Of a stretch of 28,163 bases of DNA, positions 22,338 to 28,163 are shown piece by piece (the stretch's first letter is position 1; the number at the start of each line of letters is the position of its first letter). Location: the NCBI GenBank assembly GCA_964414835.1, contig CAYPWY010000024.1:1-28163 (forward strand). The letters run 5' to 3'. The stretch comes from Eshraghiella sp964414835 (lineage in GTDB: Bacteria > Bacillota > Clostridia > Lachnospirales > Lachnospiraceae). The position numbers and the translations under genes are program-made. Below the pieces are notes generated by a model. That model ran no database searches. It saw nothing but the letters and a program-made list of their open reading frames with translations, and had not been told where the DNA came from.

Positions 22338-24357
22338 TAGCTTCAATTATCTCATCAGGGACAGAAATGGCTTTGGCTTCAAGGGAACGGCACAACAAAT
22401 CAAAATGTTTTTTCTGCACTGCACAGTTTCTCTCATAAATCTCAATGTCCTTGGTGTATGTAGGGTTGAGCTTCAAATTATGACGGATTGCCTTGTTAAA
22501 AGGACAATATTTAGCCATAATAAGTCTTGAGACCTTGTTAAGCCGGCTTGAACCACGTGATTCGTATGTAATCCAAAGTTCATAGTCTCTGGCAAAAACC
22601 TCGCTGAAATTATTGCGGGCGCTGGTCAGTGTGGACTTGATTTTGTCTTTGGCATTGTCAGTAAGGTCGCGGTTCTTGCGGTAAAACTGCAGATAGTCAT
22701 AGAATTCAGAGGTCAGTGATTTTTCACTGACATTGTTCCAATAAGTACCCTGTATACGCTTGCATAATTCCCAGCGAAAATGTCCAAGGACATTGAGCAT
22801 AAGTGAATCCAGTCTGACATTGCAGAATATCGGAAACATAAAGCGTGCGCTTGTAGTACGTTTGCGCCCTGCGATTTCCTGCCACATAGCGCCGTAAGAG
22901 CCAATGCAAGGAGTAAGTATTATATCCGGCAGAACTTCCTCATAGATGTATTCTTTATTGATTCCGATAGATTCGTTGGAATATACGGTTGAACGGAAAA
23001 ACAATGAAAAATCTATGCTGCGGGCGTGGTCGATTAATTTCATAAGGGCATCGGATGAAACCAACATAGACTCAGGCGCTTTAAATACGTTATCTTCGAT
23101 TAAAAAAGGAACAAAGGAGCTGACTCTTCCGTAGGTCATCCGGTGGGTCTGGAGAAACATGTTATTGATTTCATAGCGAAGCTTCATATCATTGTCACCC
23201 AAAGCATCGGCTTCCTTTATTTTGCCAAGCCTTGCCTGCTCACGGACATATTCCTCGTAGTTCTGGTCCAGAGAGTTGCGGGAAGGTTCCTTTTCTCCCC
23301 AGAAAATATGCTTAAGCCAGTTGTACATTGTGTATACATGGTCACTGTTGCAGATGTTTTCTATATTATGCACAATACGGTATAATGACATGAGAGTGTT
23401 TTCGCTGACAAGCTCTTCATCTATGTATCCGAAATTAAGAAACATGGAAATATAGTTAGGAATATTGTCATCATCCAGCGAATGGATAAAAACATTATAA
23501 TACAGCTTGTAGAACATGTCCGTAAGCCGTTTGCGGAGTATACGCATATCATCATCTGAAAAAAGCTTGTTGGAGTCCTTTTTGAATGTATTCATAAGAG
23601 ATTTGAGTGTTTTGGAGTCCTCCTCACCTAATCTGGAATAAGCGATGATTTTATCAAGAGAGTTTTGAAGCGCCGCGGCAAGCTCTGCCGGGTCACATTC
23701 ATCTCCCAAAAGAAGTTCAGGATTAAATTCTTCGGCAGATTCGGAGGCGTTTTCCGGTTCTGATGCCGACGGAATATAGTCCATATTGATTCCCAAAAAG
23801 TCTGCCATCTCAAGACATGCATCATTGAGAACGGAGACAAAACGTGCGCTTTCTGCCATTTCAGCAGCAGCTATTGCTGCATTTGAGGAGAAATATGTGT
23901 CAGAAATATTTTCTGGTGTTCCGGCTATGGCATTATATTTGTCAAGCTCCCATTTGTTGATGCGGGTATCAAGCGTATATGAAGCGTCCTTATTGCGGCA
24001 TTTCATCATGAGTGTCAGATAACATCTAATCATATCCATTATGTAACAATTATTGGTGAGAACAAGCTTGCCGCAGTGGGATTTATGAGCACTGCAAAGC
24101 TTAATGACATCGGATATTCCGTTGAAAGGATAGGCTTCAAGAGTACAGTCCGTATCAGCCACATATGTGTATATATTTATTCCGTAGTAGCCATCGGCGA
24201 TTCCGGCGGCGGCTCCGTCACTGAATATGAAATTTCCGTATGTAGTATAAGCTTTAAGCTTTCCGCTTTTCACTAAATATATATTGACGGTGTCTTCTCC
24301 TGCATTGGAAAGAAGCTCTCCTTTTTTTAGTTCAACAATATTCATAGTATTTGTCAT
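22318..24357 (-). CDS. Large protein with N-terminal cyclic-nucleotide-binding-like domain, rest unrecognised
   Basis: 679 residues. Residues 1-110 resemble the CRP/cNMP-binding beta roll: VELKKGELLSNAGEDTVNIY, LVKSGKLKAYTTYGNF, then glycines and an acidic turn, followed by a helix LCSAHKSHCGKLVLTNN. The typical phosphate-binding RxA motif is not visible, so ligand binding is uncertain. The remaining 570 residues match nothing I recognise: an acidic Glu/Ser/Ala linker (about 195-225) and a long, mainly helical, Tyr/Asn-rich region with SSFVPFLIEDNVF and LTPCIGSYGAMWQEIAGRKRTTSARFMFPIF. I see no helix-turn-helix, membrane segment or signal peptide. GGAGG lies 7 nt before the ATG. It is a single-gene unit with its own promoter. 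It could be a large cytosolic sensor or scaffold; function unknown. Confidence 0.85.
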   Translation of the reverse strand: MTNTMNIVELKKGELLSNAGEDTVNIYLVKSGKLKAYTTYGNFIFSDGAAAGIADGYYGINIYTYVADTDCTLEAYPFNGISDVIKLCSAHKSHCGKLVLTNNCYIMDMIRCYLTLMMKCRNKDASYTLDTRINKWELDKYNAIAGTPENISDTYFSSNAAIAAAEMAESARFVSVLNDACLEMADFLGINMDYIPSASEPENASESAEEFNPELLLGDECDPAELAAALQNSLDKIIAYSRLGEEDSKTLKSLMNTFKKDSNKLFSDDDMRILRKRLTDMFYKLYYNVFIHSLDDDNIPNYISMFLNFGYIDEELVSENTLMSLYRIVHNIENICNSDHVYTMYNWLKHIFWGEKEPSRNSLDQNYEEYVREQARLGKIKEADALGDNDMKLRYEINNMFLQTHRMTYGRVSSFVPFLIEDNVFKAPESMLVSSDALMKLIDHARSIDFSLFFRSTVYSNESIGINKEYIYEEVLPDIILTPCIGSYGAMWQEIAGRKRTTSARFMFPIFCNVRLDSLMLNVLGHFRWELCKRIQGTYWNNVSEKSLTSEFYDYLQFYRKNRDLTDNAKDKIKSTLTSARNNFSEVFARDYELWITYESRGSSRLNKVSRLIMAKYCPFNKAIRHNLKLNPTYTKDIEIYERNCAVQKKHFDLLCRSLEAKAISVPDEIIEAKAYLDR

Positions 24358-24393
24358 ATGGTAACCTCCGGACTGAAAATTTCTACTAATATT

Positions 24394-24422
24394 ATAGTAA
24401 CTTGAATTTTGATAGTAGTCAA
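24394..24422 (-). promoter_or_regulatory. Promoter of the cyclic-nucleotide-domain gene
   Basis: Read on the minus strand: TTGACT (complement of 24417-24422), 17 nt, TACTAT (complement of 24394-24399). A TATAAT lies 3 nt further on as an alternative -10 with a long spacer. Confidence 0.6.
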
Positions 24423-24451
24423 TAAAAACAGTGTACTAAAAACTTAAATTA

Positions 24452-24460
24452 TGTTATAAT
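24452..24460 (+). promoter_or_regulatory. Extended -10 promoter of the Mrr-like gene
   Basis: TGTTATAAT (TG at 24452-24453, TATAAT at 24455-24460); no good -35. A start near 24467 gives a leader of about 140 nt. Confidence 0.5.
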
Positions 24461-24516
24461 CAAAATACAGGCAATTATTCGGATACCTATGAGAAAAAAT
24501 GTAAAAATGTAAGCAC

Positions 24517-24567
24517 AACAAAGTCCATCAAGGATTTAAGGCGTTGATGGGTATTTGCCGCTTTGTT
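24517..24567 (+). ncRNA. Nested inverted repeats in the leader of the Mrr-like gene
   Basis: An outer stem AACAAAG/CTTTGTT (24517-24523, 24561-24567) encloses an inner stem CCATCAA/TTGATGG (24525-24531, 24544-24550), with a 10-nt one-sided bulge. The outer stem is followed by TTGGAGG. I match it to no known riboswitch class. It may be a structured 5' leader or an attenuator, since T's follow the outer stem. Confidence 0.45.
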
Positions 24568-24614
24568 TTGGAGGAAGTTTTAAATACGATACAAGGAGTA
24601 AGCTATGATTATTA

Positions 24615-25061
24615 ATGACAAAAAAAAATTTTGTACCAATTGTGGCAAGACTGTTGACCGGGCTTGGATACACCAATGTAAAGGAGAATGAGGAAGGCTC
24701 TCTCATCGATATTACAGCGGATAAGGATGGCGAACGCTGGTGTTTTAAATGCAGATATGATATTGATGCAATAAGCGCCTCGAACATAAGTGAATTTGCT
24801 TCGGCTGCCAAATCAGCAGGCTATGACAATCGGGTTTATGTTACAAACAGTTCTTTTTTGTCGGCTGCCAAGAGGACAGGCGAGGAAAACGGCGTGGTTT
24901 TATGGGACCGCAATACTATTGACCGTCTTTATATTGTGGTATCAGATAATCTTGAGGATAAAGTTGAACTCCCAAGAAGAAGCAAGGCGGGATATATAAT
25001 TGCTGCAGTTGTAGTTGTATTGTTGGCTTTGGCAGCAGTGTACTGGTTCTTTTTAAGATAA
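24615..25061 (+). CDS. Membrane-anchored Mrr-like restriction-endonuclease-fold protein
   Basis: 148 residues. Residues 5-108 resemble the Mrr/type IV restriction endonuclease fold: FVPIVARLLTGLGYTNVK, SLIDITAD with Asp32, WCFKCRY, ISEFASAAKSAGYDNRVYVT and SAAKRTGEENGVVLWD. The usual Q-x-K of this fold appears as K-C-R (Lys45-Arg47), so nuclease activity is doubtful. Residues 126-147 form one membrane helix near the C-terminus, leaving the domain in the cytoplasm. The ribosome site AAGGAG (24593-24598) is 6 nt from an ATG at 24605 that is in another frame, and 16 nt from the ATG at 24615. A run of nine A lies just after both. One A fewer would join the better-placed start to this frame. It may be a DNA-sensing or membrane-tethering protein; unproven. 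Confidence 0.75.
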   Translation: MTKKNFVPIVARLLTGLGYTNVKENEEGSLIDITADKDGERWCFKCRYDIDAISASNISEFASAAKSAGYDNRVYVTNSSFLSAAKRTGEENGVVLWDRNTIDRLYIVVSDNLEDKVELPRRSKAGYIIAAVVVVLLALAAVYWFFLR

Positions 25062-25066
25062 TATTA

Positions 25067-25104
25067 AAGCGGCAGGAGAATTAACAGGTTCCTGCCGCCT
25101 TTTT
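25067..25104. terminator. Terminator between the Mrr-like gene and the convergent binding-protein gene
   Basis: A 9-bp stem GCGGCAGGA/TCCTGCCGC (25069-25077, 25090-25098), followed by CCTTTTT on the plus side. On the minus side TTTAATATTA follows, so it probably serves both genes. Confidence 0.85.
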
Positions 25105-25114
25105 GACGGAAGCT

Positions 25115-26797
25115 TTAATTTATTGAAGCCTTGTATAAATCAAGCTGCTCTGTATAAAAGTCAATTATGGCATCGTAATCTTTGCGGGATGCCACAGCAG
25201 AGCACATATTGTCGATAATCTCATTAAACTGTTCTTCGCTGTCGGCATATATTGCGTTCCATGAATAGGTACATAAATCGTTGGCGATTTCATTTTCGCT
25301 GATAGTGTAATCCATAGGAACCGCAGCCAATGAAAATGTGGTTACCGGGTAAATAGTGCAGCCGGTATCTTCAATGTAGCTGTTCACATTGTCATATCCG
25401 GTATCCCGGCTCCATTGGGATACTGCATTATCATAGCTGCCGTAGTTGTCGGAATACCATTGGCTGTCAAGGGTTGACTGCCATGTAAGATAGTTATAGG
25501 TGACATTATCAAGCCCGTCTATCAAAGTGGATTTATTGAGCGTAGGGCATCCGAAATCAACAAAACCTTCAATGTAGCTTCCTGAATAGCCGTCTGTCAT
25601 AATAGTTGAAGTGTTGGAGAGGCACTCATAGCCGAAATCCGTAATATACGGAAGTGCATTGTCATCGTAATCCCATGTAAGCCCCTTGGGACCGTACATT
25701 ATAGTCAGCATACCTTCAGGAGAAAACATCCAGTCAATGAACTTCATACACTGTTCAGGGTATTTGGTTTTGTAAGAAACAGCCCAAACATAATTTGAGC
25801 CATAGCTGCTTTTTGGGGTACAGGTAGTTGTAAAATCCGCTGCTGTTATAGGCATCATACTTTTGTCCTGCGAAAGGTGTGTCAAATTGTTATAGTCTGA
25901 GGCAACAACACTGTAAATGCCGAAAACGGCACGTCCCTTTTCATAATCCTTTTTGGCAAGCTCATAAGTCTGGGACATTGAATCAGGATCCAGAAGACCG
26001 CTGCGGTACAGGTTATTGAAAAAGCGTAAAGCCCTTATATAGATGCCGTCCTTATCAATACAAGCTTCATATGAGTCTGTGGAAAGGTTGTAAAGTCCCG
26101 GACCCCATTCAGTGTATCCGTACATTCCTGCGATGGAAACGGCAGCGGCAAGCATATTGTCATCCCATGAGTTAAAAAGGCTTATGCCATATATTGAAGA
26201 ATCCGAATCATTGCTTCTTGCAAGTGCTGTCATGTCGGCAATTATATTTTCAAAATCCTCAAGGGTGTTGACATCGGGATAACCAAGCCCGGCATACAAA
26301 TCCCATCGAAGGTAGCAGATATAAGGAAAATCCTCGTGATTGTCAGTATCAAGGGCTATATTTCCATTGATGCCATAGATTTGTCCGTCTTCACTAAGAC
26401 TGCGGCTCTTAAGCAGTGCATCGGCATAGTGCTCGTTAATATATGGTGCGTATTCGGTCAGGCAGTCCGCATATTCCCAATCAAGGAGCTGCCCGGCTTC
26501 GCATACGGTACGAAAGTCATTTTCATTGGAAAATATTATTATGTCACCTAGGCTGCCTTGCTCCATATATGCCGCAAACGTCATATCGTTCGCAGATTTG
26601 AAATTAAGTTCTATATTGAATTTATCCTTGATTACATCGGCAAACCATCCGTTGATTTCCCCGGAATAAGATGTATTCTGGTCGTATACGGTAATTGTGG
26701 CAGTTCCGTTCATATCGGGAGCGTCCATACATCCTGTAAGGCTGACGGCTGCAATTGCTGCAATCAGCATAGCGGCTATTAATTTAATATACTTCAT
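25115..26797 (-). CDS. Extracellular solute-binding lipoprotein, family 1 (oligosaccharide-type)
   Basis: 560 residues. The signal peptide and lipobox LTGC (Cys23) anchor it outside the membrane. The body resembles large family-1 solute-binding proteins of sugar importers in Firmicutes (LplA-like): ITVYDQNTSYSGEINGWFAD near the start, GDIIIFSNENDF, IYGINGNIAL, YICYLRWDLYAGLGYPDVNT, MKFIDWMFSPEGMLTIMYGP and a Trp/Tyr-rich C-terminal lobe, suggesting carbohydrate contacts. GGAGG lies 8 nt before ATG 26797; an in-frame GTG at 26812 would start ahead of the ribosome site and is rejected. No permease or ATPase genes adjoin it, so it must serve a transporter encoded elsewhere or act as a sensor partner. 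The ligand is unknown. The assignment to sugars is by family only. Confidence 0.87.
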   Translation of the reverse strand: MKYIKLIAAMLIAAIAAVSLTGCMDAPDMNGTATITVYDQNTSYSGEINGWFADVIKDKFNIELNFKSANDMTFAAYMEQGSLGDIIIFSNENDFRTVCEAGQLLDWEYADCLTEYAPYINEHYADALLKSRSLSEDGQIYGINGNIALDTDNHEDFPYICYLRWDLYAGLGYPDVNTLEDFENIIADMTALARSNDSDSSIYGISLFNSWDDNMLAAAVSIAGMYGYTEWGPGLYNLSTDSYEACIDKDGIYIRALRFFNNLYRSGLLDPDSMSQTYELAKKDYEKGRAVFGIYSVVASDYNNLTHLSQDKSMMPITAADFTTTCTPKSSYGSNYVWAVSYKTKYPEQCMKFIDWMFSPEGMLTIMYGPKGLTWDYDDNALPYITDFGYECLSNTSTIMTDGYSGSYIEGFVDFGCPTLNKSTLIDGLDNVTYNYLTWQSTLDSQWYSDNYGSYDNAVSQWSRDTGYDNVNSYIEDTGCTIYPVTTFSLAAVPMDYTISENEIANDLCTYSWNAIYADSEEQFNEIIDNMCSAVASRKDYDAIIDFYTEQLDLYKASIN

Positions 26798-26851
26798 AAA
26801 ATATACCTCCAAACTTGTATTATAAGGTCTGCAAGATACTTATGCAATGTG

Positions 26852-26896
26852 AAAATTCAGATTATTCTTATGTAAAAATTCAGATTATTCCTATGT
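26852..26896 (+). repeat. Tandem 22-nt direct repeat upstream of the binding-protein gene
   Basis: The unit AAAATTCAGATTATTCYTATGT occurs at 26852-26873 and 26875-26896, with one T/C difference (period 23, about two helical turns). It lies 55-100 nt upstream of the binding-protein start, where a regulator such as a two-component or AraC-type protein could bind. Confidence 0.7.
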
Positions 26897-26908
26897 AATA
26901 TAAAGGAG

Positions 26909-26933
26909 GGCAGCCTTATAAAACAAGGCTGCC
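26909..26933. other. Perfect hairpin in the divergent intergenic region
   Basis: A 9-bp stem GGCAGCCTT/AAGGCTGCC with loop ATAAAAC. No T-run follows on either strand, and no gene end is near, so its role is unclear. The rest of the 26813-27122 gap is AT-rich, with a putative promoter for the hydrolase. Confidence 0.5.
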
Positions 26934-26974
26934 GGATAGGAATGAAGAAAAAGGATAAAGCTTTTTCTTTTGGT

Positions 26975-27002
26975 TTGGTACAAGTACATAATAACCTATA
27001 AT
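26975..27002 (+). promoter_or_regulatory. Possible promoter of the hydrolase-fold gene
   Basis: TTGGTA (26975-26980), 16-nt spacer, TATAAT (26997-27002). A competing extended -10, TGATATTAT (27078-27086), lies closer to the gene. Either could be used. Confidence 0.4.
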
Positions 27003-27122
27003 TGCGAAGAAAATATGAACAAGATATAAAAAAAATATAATAAATGTAAAAAAAGAATGAAAAAATTTTCCGAACTGTGATATTATTAGCATAAATACAA
27101 AAATGAGGATTGGATTAATAAC

Positions 27123-28058
27123 ATGGAAAAAGCGGAATATATTGAAATTAACGGTGTAAAACATTTTTTTATAGAATATGTGTCAGAGGGCGACAAGCCT
27201 GTAATATTGCATGTCCACGGAGGTCCGGGACTTGCGGAATCACTTATAGGATGGGAAATTGCCGGAAGAACAGAAAGCGTATGCAACTGGGTGTTTTATG
27301 ACCAGAGGGGTGCCGGAAGAACGTATTATAACAGTCCTGACGGCTTAGTGGAATATGATGAGATATATAAAGACCTTGAAGCTATTGTTAAGCTTGTCAA
27401 TGAAAGATACAATAAGAAGCCGTTTATTATGGCACATAACTGGGGAACAATACCTGCAATAAGGTATGTAAGGGAAAATCCGGAATTTGTGTCAGGCTAT
27501 ATAGGCTATGGACAGGTTGTGGATATGCGCAATGTTGCCGCAATAAGATGTGAACGCGTCCGGGAGCTTGCGGAAAAGTCCGGCAACAGGCGTGATATCA
27601 AAACCATAGACAAAATATCTGCAGCAACTGAAGGTACATTTGATAAAGAAAAGCTTACACAGAAGCAGATTACCAAGCTGAATGTGCTTTTGAGCAAATA
27701 CAATATATCAAGCGGCATGGATAAGCAGCTTCTGAAGAAAATTCCTTCAAGCCGTCTGTATGATATGGCTGATTTGAGAATTATGATGAACGGACCGAAA
27801 ATAAGCTACAAGCTTAGCGAGTATATGAAGAGTGTGAACCTTTATGAGGAAAATATGGAATATAAGGTTCCCATCATGTTTATAACAGGAGACTGGGATT
27901 ACAACACTCCGTATAAATCAGCAGCGGAGTATATGGAAAAGTTAACTGCTCCCGTAAAAAATATGTGTATAATTAAAGATACAAGCTATAATGCAATGTT
28001 TGAAAATGAGGAAGAATTTTGGGAAAACATAATGGAGTTTATAAACAAAAATTCATAA
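27123..28058 (+). CDS. Alpha/beta hydrolase-fold protein, proline iminopeptidase-like, catalytic residues apparently lost
   Basis: 311 residues. The fold is clear: oxyanion HGGPG (32-36), WVFYDQRGAGRTYY, the nucleophile-elbow region FIMAHNWGTIPAIRYVRENP, a helical cap (about 130-245), PIMFITGDWDYNTP, and a C-terminal KDTSYNAMFENEEEF. In the proline iminopeptidase family the elbow is GHSWG and the last motif GHxPMFE. Here the nucleophile position is Asn106 (codon AAC) and the His position is Tyr289 (TAT); the acid Asp259 remains. Both changes are one base from the functional codons. The frame is otherwise intact and full length, which suggests selection for a non-catalytic role or very recent loss. 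GAGG is 14 nt before the ATG, a long spacing. It stands alone; function unknown. Confidence 0.85.
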   Translation: MEKAEYIEINGVKHFFIEYVSEGDKPVILHVHGGPGLAESLIGWEIAGRTESVCNWVFYDQRGAGRTYYNSPDGLVEYDEIYKDLEAIVKLVNERYNKKPFIMAHNWGTIPAIRYVRENPEFVSGYIGYGQVVDMRNVAAIRCERVRELAEKSGNRRDIKTIDKISAATEGTFDKEKLTQKQITKLNVLLSKYNISSGMDKQLLKKIPSSRLYDMADLRIMMNGPKISYKLSEYMKSVNLYEENMEYKVPIMFITGDWDYNTPYKSAAEYMEKLTAPVKNMCIIKDTSYNAMFENEEEFWENIMEFINKNS

Positions 28059-28085
28059 ATTGTATTGTTGACTATGCATTATGGG

Positions 28086-28114
28086 TTGTAAAATGACGAT
28101 AAAAGAAGTATAAT
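28086..28114 (+). promoter_or_regulatory. Promoter for a gene beyond the window end
   Basis: TTGTAA (28086-28091), 17-nt spacer, TATAAT (28109-28114). Just after the -10 is the palindrome CTGTC-TTT-GACAG (28116-28128), covering the expected start point, a possible operator. No coding start is visible before the window ends. No clear terminator separates it from the hydrolase gene. Confidence 0.5.
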
Positions 28115-28163
28115 CCTGTCTTTGACAGTTTGCAGAAAAGAAAATCGCTGTAACCTCAGTAAA

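Noticed and set aside
24467..24604. Possible c-di-GMP or other known riboswitch before the Mrr-like gene.
   Set aside because: I could not find the conserved core motifs of these classes. It is reported only as an unassigned structure.
24605..24691. A 28-residue frame containing FCTNCGKTVD, which looks like the start of a zinc-ribbon protein, with a good ribosome site.
   Set aside because: Only one CxxC is present and the frame stops at once. The overlapping frame carries the Mrr-like domain, so the resemblance is probably chance; kept only as part of the start-site finding.
26916..27164. A minus-strand frame of 82 codons coding a Phe/Ile-rich, membrane-like sequence.
   Set aside because: The hydrophobicity comes from poly-A tracts read as TTT. 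There is no ribosome site, and it overlaps the 5' end of the hydrolase gene.
1..28163. CRISPR arrays, transposases, phage genes, attachment sites.
   Set aside because: I found no regularly spaced repeats with spacers and no integrase, transposase or phage-like frames. The two tandem repeats have only two units each.

Overview
This window comes from the chromosome of a low-GC, Gram-positive anaerobe, most likely a Lachnospiraceae-type Clostridium relative. The support is: an hrcA-grpE-dnaK-dnaJ cluster behind a perfect CIRCE element, an infC-rpmI-rplT operon with an L20-type attenuator leader, Firmicutes-type promoters (TTGACA/TATAAT, many with extended -10), GGAGG ribosome sites, a single-chain PurL of 1250 residues, and protein sequences that resemble Lachnospiraceae families. 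This assignment comes from recognition, not from a database search. I see no CRISPR array, insertion sequence, prophage or integration site.

Layout. 1-460: end of an NADP-type glutamate dehydrogenase gene and its terminator. 529-816: remnant of a short-chain dehydrogenase gene. 820-3286: polar amino-acid ABC importer (binding lipoprotein, permease, ATPase) with terminator; the binding protein looks circularly permuted. 3285-3449 (minus): a 54-codon hydrophilic small gene. 3635-7978: XPD/DinG-type helicase with an N-terminal PD-(D/E)XK nuclease domain, then two tandem aspartoacylase/succinylglutamate desuccinylase-like genes, the second with a damaged active site. 8011-12477: purL and signal peptidase I. 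12535-13401 (minus): a DegV lipid-binding protein. 13522-14897: infC-rpmI-rplT with attenuator leader and a rare ATT start codon. 14954-15025: tRNA-Asn(GTT), then a small minus-strand gene.

15405-20356: heat-shock operon hrcA-grpE-dnaK-dnaJ under CIRCE control, with a hairpin between dnaK and dnaJ. 20405-22337: tandem repeat, strong promoter and a UvrD-type helicase whose transcript should be leaderless. 22318-24357 (minus): a 679-residue protein with a cyclic-nucleotide-binding-like N-terminus and an unrecognised remainder, converging on the helicase within one shared palindrome. 24452-25104: a structured leader and a membrane-anchored Mrr-like protein with an A9 tract at its start. 25115-26797 (minus): an orphan family-1 solute-binding lipoprotein. 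26813-27122: intergenic region with a 22-nt tandem repeat. 27123-28058: an alpha/beta hydrolase-fold protein that appears to have lost its catalytic Ser and His. The window ends in a promoter for a gene beyond it.

Most of the content is housekeeping (purine synthesis, translation, protein folding, secretion, amino-acid uptake). The points most worth following are the permuted binding protein, the two likely pseudoenzymes, the predicted leaderless helicase mRNA, the cyclic-nucleotide-domain orphan, and the homopolymer-adjacent start of the Mrr-like gene.
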